Below, one piece after another: positions 26,778-32,788 of a stretch of DNA of 32,788 nucleotides. The stretch is from positions 1 through 32,788 of the forward strand of contig JANXVI010000278.1 of NCBI GenBank assembly GCA_025351745.1, given 5' to 3'. Under the pieces are notes generated by a model. It was not told the DNA's origin. It was given only the letters and a program-made list of their open reading frames with translations, and searched no databases. Each line of letters opens with the position of its first letter. Position 1 is the first letter of the stretch. Source of the stretch: Rhodoferax sp. GTDB taxonomy: Bacteria > Pseudomonadota > Gammaproteobacteria > Burkholderiales > Burkholderiaceae_C. The translations under genes were made by a program, and so were the position numbers.

Positions 26778-28049
26778 CTAGCCAGTCGCCTGTTGCAAGA
26801 AGCCCTGGAACTGCGCGTCCGGCACCAGCAAGCCACCCGTGGTCCAGACCACATGGTTGGCACCCGCGCTGGCCAACGCGTGGTTGCGCAAGTGCAGTGG
26901 TCCGCTGAACCCGGCTGCGGCAGACGGCTCAATGCGCATGCCTTCGCTGGCATGGAGCAAGGCCAAGTGGTCGAACAGCCTCGGGTCCTGTACGGTGAAC
27001 ACACCCGCCAAAATAGAGCGCATGGCTTTCGCCGCCAACAGCGACGCACGGGGTATGGCCAACCCATCTGCTTGCGTTTGGTTGGTCAGGCCATAGTCGT
27101 AGACCGATGGATGGCTGCCCGGCGCTGCCATCATCTGCACCAAAAAGCACGGCGACTGCACTGGCTCGGCAAAAAAGCAGTGCACATGTTCACCCAACAC
27201 CTGGTGCAGGCCCCAGGCGATGCCGGACGGCGCGCCACCCACCCCGCAGGGCAGGTAGACCAGCAGAGGGTGCTGCGCATCCACAGCCATGCCCTGGTCT
27301 TGCAATTGCTTCTGCAGGTGCAAGGCAGCGGCGCTATAGCCCACAAATAGGGAGACTGAGCGCTCGTCATCGACAAAGTGGCAGGTTGGATCTGCGTGGG
27401 CCAGTTGACGGCCTTGCGCCACGGCCTGTTCATAGTCGCCGGTGTGCTCGATGACAGCTACACCATGCTGGCGCAGCCGGTCCTTCTTCCAGGCCTTGGC
27501 GTCGGTTGACATATGCACCACTGCGCGAAAACCCAGCGCCGCTGCCATCACGCCAATCGCCATACCCAGATTGCCGGTAGACCCCACAGCCACTTGGTGC
27601 CGTGCGAACCAAGCCCGTGCGTCGTCACTGGTGAGGGTACGGTAGTCGCCATCGGCCATCAGCCCCCCGTGCTGCAGGGCCAATTGTTCGGCCCACTCCA
27701 GCACCTCATGAAAACCGCCTCGCGCCTTGATGGAGCCCGCCACCGGCAGGCTGTGGTCAGCCTTGACCCACAGCCGACCGCTGGCCAATGGCAAGCCCAG
27801 TGCCTGCTGCATGGCGGGCACGGGTATCAGCGCAGATTCAATCTGACCATGGCTGGCCACCAGTTCAGGAAAAAGCTGTGCCAGTAGCGGCGCGAAGCGG
27901 GCCAGCCGGTCTTGCGCTGCGTGCATGTCGGCGGTGCGAAGCGCGAGGGGCTGCTCGCCCAGGTTCACGGCGGCCGCACTTGCCAAGCGCTGCGGATTGA
28001 TCCATAGTTGCGCCGTTGCACAGCGCAGGTTTGCAAGGGTGTCGGGCAT
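26778..28049 (-). CDS. dsdA: D-serine ammonia-lyase (D-serine dehydratase)
   Basis: [32 protein letters not shown]-lysine region, [28 protein letters not shown]; DsdA-like throughout. Confidence 0.9.
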   Translation of the reverse strand: MPDTLANLRCATAQLWINPQRLASAAAVNLGEQPLALRTADMHAAQDRLARFAPLLAQLFPELVASHGQIESALIPVPAMQQALGLPLASGRLWVKADHSLPVAGSIKARGGFHEVLEWAEQLALQHGGLMADGDYRTLTSDDARAWFARHQVAVGSTGNLGMAIGVMAAALGFRAVVHMSTDAKAWKKDRLRQHGVAVIEHTGDYEQAVAQGRQLAHADPTCHFVDDERSVSLFVGYSAAALHLQKQLQDQGMAVDAQHPLLVYLPCGVGGAPSGIAWGLHQVLGEHVHCFFAEPVQSPCFLVQMMAAPGSHPSVYDYGLTNQTQADGLAIPRASLLAAKAMRSILAGVFTVQDPRLFDHLALLHASEGMRIEPSAAAGFSGPLHLRNHALASAGANHVVWTTGGLLVPDAQFQGFLQQATG

Positions 28050-28111
28050 GTCAATCCTCGGTAGGCAGTGATTGTGCAGCAGCTTGCCAGGGCCGTCTTT
28101 GAACCGAGTTC

Positions 28112-28174
28112 CATATAAAAATTTGGCCGCTAGCCCACGTAGAATATGCGTGATCCACTATACTTTTGATAGCG
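28112..28174 (-). repeat. Intergenic repeat copy 2 (reverse complement: gctatcaaaagtatagtggatcacgcatattctacgtgggctagcggccaaatttttatat)
   Basis: Same element order as copy 1 at 5839-5899. Confidence 0.5.
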
Positions 28175-28309
28175 CCTGCCAGCGAATCTGCCAAACCCGC
28201 CCGACGGCCATGGAGTAAAACGTTTTTGCACCCCGTGTCCGCAACCCGACAGTTTTTGGATTCGCTAGAGGCCATGATCGTCACTCCTAGATTTGAGGAG
28301 CCAAAAAAC

Positions 28310-28819
28310 ATGAAGACACTCGTAGACCAACTGGCGAAGTACGCCACCTACCACCGGGATCGCCGCAATATCGCCACGCATCTGGTCGGCATCCCGATGA
28401 TCGTGGTGTCTATCGCCATTCTGCTGTCACGCCCTGGCTATAACATCGGCGCCGTGCTGCTGACACCGGCGTTTGCAGTCACTTCGGTCACTGTGTTGTA
28501 TTACTTTTTGTTGGATCTGCGCTTCGGCGTGGTGATGGCGGTGTTGATGGGCCTGTCGCTGTGGGCTGGCGATGTCCTGGCCGCGCAAAGCACCGCCGTC
28601 TGGCTGGGAGCCGGCGTCGGCATGTTTGTCGTAGGCTGGGTATTCCAGTTGGTAGGCCATGTCTACGAGGGCAAAAAGCCCGCTTTTGTAGACGACCTGA
28701 CCGGCCTGATCATTGGCCCGCTGTTTGTGGTGGCCGAAGTCGGATTTGCCATGGGCATGCGCGCAGAGGTGGAGCAGCAAATCGAGCAACGCGCAGGCCC
28801 GATTCGCAGTTTGCAGTAG
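28310..28819 (+). CDS. Mpo1-like / DUF962 family membrane protein
   Basis: Start at ATG 28310 (tttgaggagccaaaaaacATG); MKTLVDQLAKYATYHRDRRNIATHLVGIPMIVVSIAILLSRP...GWVFQLVGHVYEGKKPAFVDDLTGLIIGPLFVVAEVGF. Confidence 0.88.
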   Translation: MKTLVDQLAKYATYHRDRRNIATHLVGIPMIVVSIAILLSRPGYNIGAVLLTPAFAVTSVTVLYYFLLDLRFGVVMAVLMGLSLWAGDVLAAQSTAVWLGAGVGMFVVGWVFQLVGHVYEGKKPAFVDDLTGLIIGPLFVVAEVGFAMGMRAEVEQQIEQRAGPIRSLQ

Positions 28820-28980
28820 GGGTCGGCCTGAGGGTCTTGCGGACCTCTCACAAACCACAACCATCGTGTTGGGAAATGGGTGCGCCAGCCTATCAATTTT
28901 CTAAAATAGCCGGGCGCTGATTTTGTAATCGGCGCTGTCGCCGACGTAAGATTCGTGTCGCCAGTGGTATCCTCAAATGG

Positions 28981-29532
28981 ATGAAAACGAACGGCACAGA
29001 TCTTTCGCCGGATACAAGCGCAGTTGAGCCGCGTGCTTGCGTCCCGGGTAAGGATCAAGTCCGCGACCGGCGCAGGTTCACATTCGCTGCTTCTTTGGTC
29101 CTTCCGCTTGCCTTCTTGCTGTTTGCGCAGTGGCCACTGCGCGCATGGGTCGAGGGGTATTCGCGCGATGCAAACAACATCGCACAGATTGTTTTCGCGT
29201 TGTACGCCGCCGTCGCCATCACCGCGGCATCGCGCGCGAAAGCCCATCTGGCCTTCGTCGGATACCGCAAGCTCGCCGACCGCAAGACCACGGTCTTGTG
29301 GCGGCCGTGGGTACGTCTGGCATGCGTGGGCTCCTGGGCCACCTTCATCCTGTGGACCGCAGTGCCCCAGATGGCCGAATCGATACGGGTGATGGAGAAA
29401 TTCAACGAAGGCTATACACCGGGCTATTTCATGATGCGTGTAGCGCTGGCCGTGTTGGCGCTATTTGTTTTGGTCCATGCACTGGCTGACGTCTACTTTG
29501 AGACGCGTCGGCACCGACAGTCCAAAGCATGA
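28981..29532 (+). CDS. TRAP transporter small permease-like (DctQ-type) protein
   Basis: Four hydrophobic segments; ATGA overlap with the large-permease gene downstream. Confidence 0.65.
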   Translation: MKTNGTDLSPDTSAVEPRACVPGKDQVRDRRRFTFAASLVLPLAFLLFAQWPLRAWVEGYSRDANNIAQIVFALYAAVAITAASRAKAHLAFVGYRKLADRKTTVLWRPWVRLACVGSWATFILWTAVPQMAESIRVMEKFNEGYTPGYFMMRVALAVLALFVLVHALADVYFETRRHRQSKA

Positions 29533-30983
29533 GCGCACCGTATGCCACGACCGGCCTGTGGATGCTGGTCGCGCTCGCCATTCTTATCATCAGCACCGGC
29601 ATGCCGGTATGGGTCTTGCTGATTGGCACGGCCAGCCTGTTTGCTGCCGGCGGCATCTGGGTCGGAGCTATGGACCTGGGGGTGCTCAATGCCATATCAA
29701 GTCGTACGCTGGGCCTGTTGGACCAGGACTTGTTGCAAGCGCTGCCCTTGTTCGTCTTCATCGGTGTTCTGCTGCAACGTCTGCCGGTGGCAGATGCCCT
29801 GTTCTCGTCACTGGCTTCACTGTTTAGGCGCACGGGTGCAGGCACATCGATTGCCGCATTTGGCGTGGGCACGCTGATAGCGCCCATGAACGGTTCGGTG
29901 GCATCGAGCTCCGCACTATTGGCGCGACTTGTCGCGCCGCGGCTGGGCCAGATCGATGCGGCTGCAGCCACTGCGTTGATCACCGCGTCCGCGACCATTG
30001 GGGTTGTGGTGCCGCCTTCGCTGGTGCTTATTCTGCTGGGCGACACCATGCTGCGCGCGCACACCGAGGCCAGCAATTTGCCGGGCTACGTATTGGGTTC
30101 GACGCGCATCATCAACACGCAGGACGTGTTCCATGCGGCCTTGCTACCCGCCGCAGTGGTGTTGGTGCTTTGGCTGGCGGTAGCTTGGTGGAAAGGCCGC
30201 AAATTCACGTCCCAGCAGGCCGCAACGCCGGTGTCTAAGCTGCAGCTTGCGTTGGCGCTTGCGGTCACCAGTGCAACGTTGGTGTTGTTGGTTGGGATTT
30301 TCGTAGGCGAAATATTTGCCGTCGAAGCTGCTGCTTCTGGTGGGGTTTTGCTGGTCTGCGTCACCGTGGTAACCCGCGCCCTGAACCGGGCCCAGTGGCG
30401 GTCGGTGCTCACCGATACGTTGAGCCTGAGCGGTGCGCTGCTGGCACTGCTTGTTGGAGCCACCACATTTAGCCTGATATTTCGCCTGTGGGGAACCGAC
30501 GTGTGGATCACCAACACCGTCATGGCGTCGCCGTTGCCACCGCTGGTGACCGGCGCACTGGTGTTGCTTCTGGTGGCTTTGTGTGCCTGGGTTTTGGACG
30601 CATTCGAGATGATATTTGTCATCATCCCGATCATTGGCCCCCCTTTGATTGCCAGGCTGGGCGACGCGCAGCAAACGGCCGTGTTGCTGCTGCTGGTGCT
30701 GCAATTGAGCTTTCTGATTCCGCCTATGGGCTACGCCGTAATGATGGCCAGGGCCAAATCGGGCCTGATGAATACATCGGTGTGGGCCACACTGCGCGCT
30801 TTGCTGCCCTACATCGCCGTGCAGTGTGCCGTCACGGTCTTGGTCTTTGCGATGCCCTGGACGGTGCACCAGTTCGATGCAACGTCAGAGGCAACCGAGG
30901 CGCCGCTTTCGGCGCAGGATCTGGACCAGCAAATGCGCGAGATGTCCAACCCAGACAGCGCGCCTGAAGCCAAGAGCCCCTGA
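29529..30983 (+). CDS. TRAP transporter large permease (DctM-type)
   Basis: ALPLFVFIGVLLQRLPVADALFSSL...GTLIAPMNGSVASSSALLARLVAPRL...ATIGVVVPPSLVLILLGD...LDAFEMIFVIIPIIGPPL. Confidence 0.88.
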   Translation: MSAPYATTGLWMLVALAILIISTGMPVWVLLIGTASLFAAGGIWVGAMDLGVLNAISSRTLGLLDQDLLQALPLFVFIGVLLQRLPVADALFSSLASLFRRTGAGTSIAAFGVGTLIAPMNGSVASSSALLARLVAPRLGQIDAAAATALITASATIGVVVPPSLVLILLGDTMLRAHTEASNLPGYVLGSTRIINTQDVFHAALLPAAVVLVLWLAVAWWKGRKFTSQQAATPVSKLQLALALAVTSATLVLLVGIFVGEIFAVEAAASGGVLLVCVTVVTRALNRAQWRSVLTDTLSLSGALLALLVGATTFSLIFRLWGTDVWITNTVMASPLPPLVTGALVLLLVALCAWVLDAFEMIFVIIPIIGPPLIARLGDAQQTAVLLLLVLQLSFLIPPMGYAVMMARAKSGLMNTSVWATLRALLPYIAVQCAVTVLVFAMPWTVHQFDATSEATEAPLSAQDLDQQMREMSNPDSAPEAKSP

Positions 30984-31350
30984 CAAGATTGTTAGCATCG
31001 CGCCACCACATCAACACAAACGGGCACGCAACAAGATTTTTCACGAATCAATCCGGGTCTGCTTCACCAATGCCGACTTCACCGACAGAGCAGGGTGCTC
31101 AGAATGCGCGATCGGCATTGGTTTGAAGGCCTCAGGGCCGCGCCGCTGCTCCGCGCAGCAACACCCTGGCAACTACAAGGCCCACCACGTATATCAAGTC
31201 TGCGGACCCTTTGGGCTCGGACGTAAAGTCCTCGCCCCGAAAAGATTCCTGGGCATTGCTGGCATCGCTGGTCAGAACGATCTCGCCGCGTAGAGTGGGC
31301 ATGCAAATGGCACGCGGATAAAGCCGCGAAAAGGTGTTTCAGCCAGGCCA

Positions 31351-31405
31351 TGTAAGCAAAACTGGCCTCTAGCCCTCGTCGGATGGATCTATTGCGCTAT
31401 CAATT
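31351..31405 (-). repeat. Partial intergenic repeat copy 3 abutting the hemagglutinin fragment
   Basis: Reverse complement ttgatagcgcaatagatccatccgacgagggctagaggccagttttgcttac shares the gggctag[ac]ggcca + T-rich tail with copies 1 and 2. Confidence 0.4.
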
Positions 31406-31413
31406 CAGGAGTT

Positions 31414-32788
31414 TTGAGCCAACCCAGCGCCAAAGACGTAGTCATCAAGGGAGCCGACAGCGTCACCATTACCATCACCGCCGGTGGCAACGTCACCCTC
31501 ACCGCCACCGGTGGCGGAGCTGACAGCAACATCCATATCGTTGGCAGCACCATCACGGCTGGCCAAGACGTCAACCTGAAGGCTGATAACAAAATCAACA
31601 TCCTGGCGGCCACCAACACCGGCACCAACAGCAACAGCACCAGCGGCTCCAGCGCCAGCATCGGTGTGGGCTTTGCCTTGGGTGCCAGTAACGGATTTAC
31701 GCTCAACGCCAGAGTCAGCCAAAACAAGGGCCAAGGCAACGGTACCGACACCAGCTACAGTAACAGTACCATCACCGCTGGCAACAAAGCCAGCATCAAG
31801 AGCGGGGGCGACACCAACATCATTGGCGGCGCAGTCAATGCCAAAACCGTTGTGGCCGACATCGGAGGCGACCTCTTCATCACCAGCCCGCAGCCCACCA
31901 GCGCTTACACCGAGAGCAGCAGTAGCAGCGGGTTTATCATGAAGCTATGCCCACCGGTCACCTGCTATGGCACCAGCAGCTTCAGCGTCAGCGCTGGCAG
32001 CCAGATCACCAGCACGCAGGCGGCGGTGGACAAGAACCTGAACACCTATGCGGCTGCGGGTGTTACGACTACTACGGATATTGCGAACAGCGCCAACTAC
32101 AGCGCCAGCGGGTACAACCTGTCCGCGAGCATGAGCACCACCATTGGTGACCAGAGTAGCAATACTGCTGAGAACAACATGATCGACAGGGGCATGAGCT
32201 CCAAGACGATCGAAAAGGTACTGGACGCCAACAAAGCTGGCACCACTATTACCGGCAGCTCTGGCGTAGGTTCAGCCAATGGCAGTTCGGCCAGCACTAC
32301 GGTGCCGGGCATCACCGGCATTGCGGGTAACAAGGATGTACGTACGGGGGATTCCAGCACGGCGCTGACACCGATCTTTGACAAGGACAAGGTCAAGAGC
32401 GATGTGAACGCCCAGATTGCCCTGACACAGACATTGGGGTAGTTGGCGCCAAAGGCTATTGGGGACTATGCGGACAAGAAATACAAGGAAGCAACGACCC
32501 CAGAAGAGAAGGCCCAATGGGCGCAGGGCGGATCTGCACGGGTGGCCTTGCACGTAGTCGTGGACGGGTTCGCTGAAGAAGACGTTGCCGGCTGTTGCGG
32601 GGACTGCGGTGGGCGTACTGGTGGGTGGGCCGTCGGGGGGTATGACTGCCGGTAATGCCACGGTAAACAACTACCTCAAGCATGCGGAAGCCATGCGATT
32701 GACTGATCTGGAAACCAAAAAAGCGGACGGCAAATGCGATGCGGACTGCGATCGTCAAATCGCCGACCTTCATGCATTGGATGCTGTA
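31414..32788 (+). pseudogene. Decayed CdiA / filamentous hemagglutinin (hemagglutinin-repeat) fragment, continuing past the window end
   Basis: Repeat-type VTITAGGNVTLTATGG...GSTITAGQDVNLKADNKINILAATNT...NSTITAGNKASIKSGGDTNIIGG. TAG at 32440-32442, then the same frame continues as LAPKAIGDYADKKYKEATTPEEKAQWAQGGSARVALHVVV and shifts +1 near 32581 to TLPAVAGTAVGVLVGGPSGGMTAGNATVNNYLKHAEAMRLTDLETKKADGKCDADCDRQIADLHALDAV. Confidence 0.75.

Noticed and set aside
30144-30869. 241 aa minus-strand Gln/His-rich ORF antisense to the TRAP large permease
   Set aside because: Reverse-frame artefact of Leu/Val-rich membrane-protein codons (CTG read as CAG).
1-32788. CRISPR arrays, tRNA or rRNA genes
   Set aside because: No regularly spaced direct repeats, no cloverleaf with conserved TTCGA-type arm, and no rRNA-like sequence seen on either strand by eye.

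Overview
This 32.8 kb window looks like a beta-proteobacterial (probably Comamonadaceae-like, by inference) chromosome segment. Ordinary genes frame an unusual accessory cluster at about 5.9-25.5 kb. Left edge: an M3/oligoendopeptidase-F-type metallopeptidase (5'-truncated by the window), a DUF3142-like protein, a large TPR-like lipoprotein, and a decayed IS91-like transposase tail. Cluster: (i) a minus-strand caspase-like (C14) protease fused to an FGE/SUMF1 domain; (ii) a divergent plus-strand series made of a two-TM coiled-coil protein with dynamin-like layout but no visible P-loop, a degenerate Hsp70/actin-fold protein with an 11-G tract in its ORF, an intrinsic terminator, four tandem His-rich coiled-coil proteins, a DUF4384-like lipoprotein, a small secreted protein, a Ser/Thr kinase-TM-FGE fusion and a seven-repeat RCC1 protein; (iii) a convergent minus-strand pair, an OmpA-like lipoprotein and a WD40-like propeller + caspase protein. 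Right edge: sterol desaturase family protein, D-serine dehydratase (dsdA), Mpo1/DUF962-like protein, TRAP small and large permeases, and a decayed CdiA/filamentous-hemagglutinin fragment with a stop and a frameshift. The best candidate for an undescribed system is the caspase/kinase/FGE/pseudo-Hsp70/coiled-coil cluster. All assignments come from reading the translations by eye; no database search was run.
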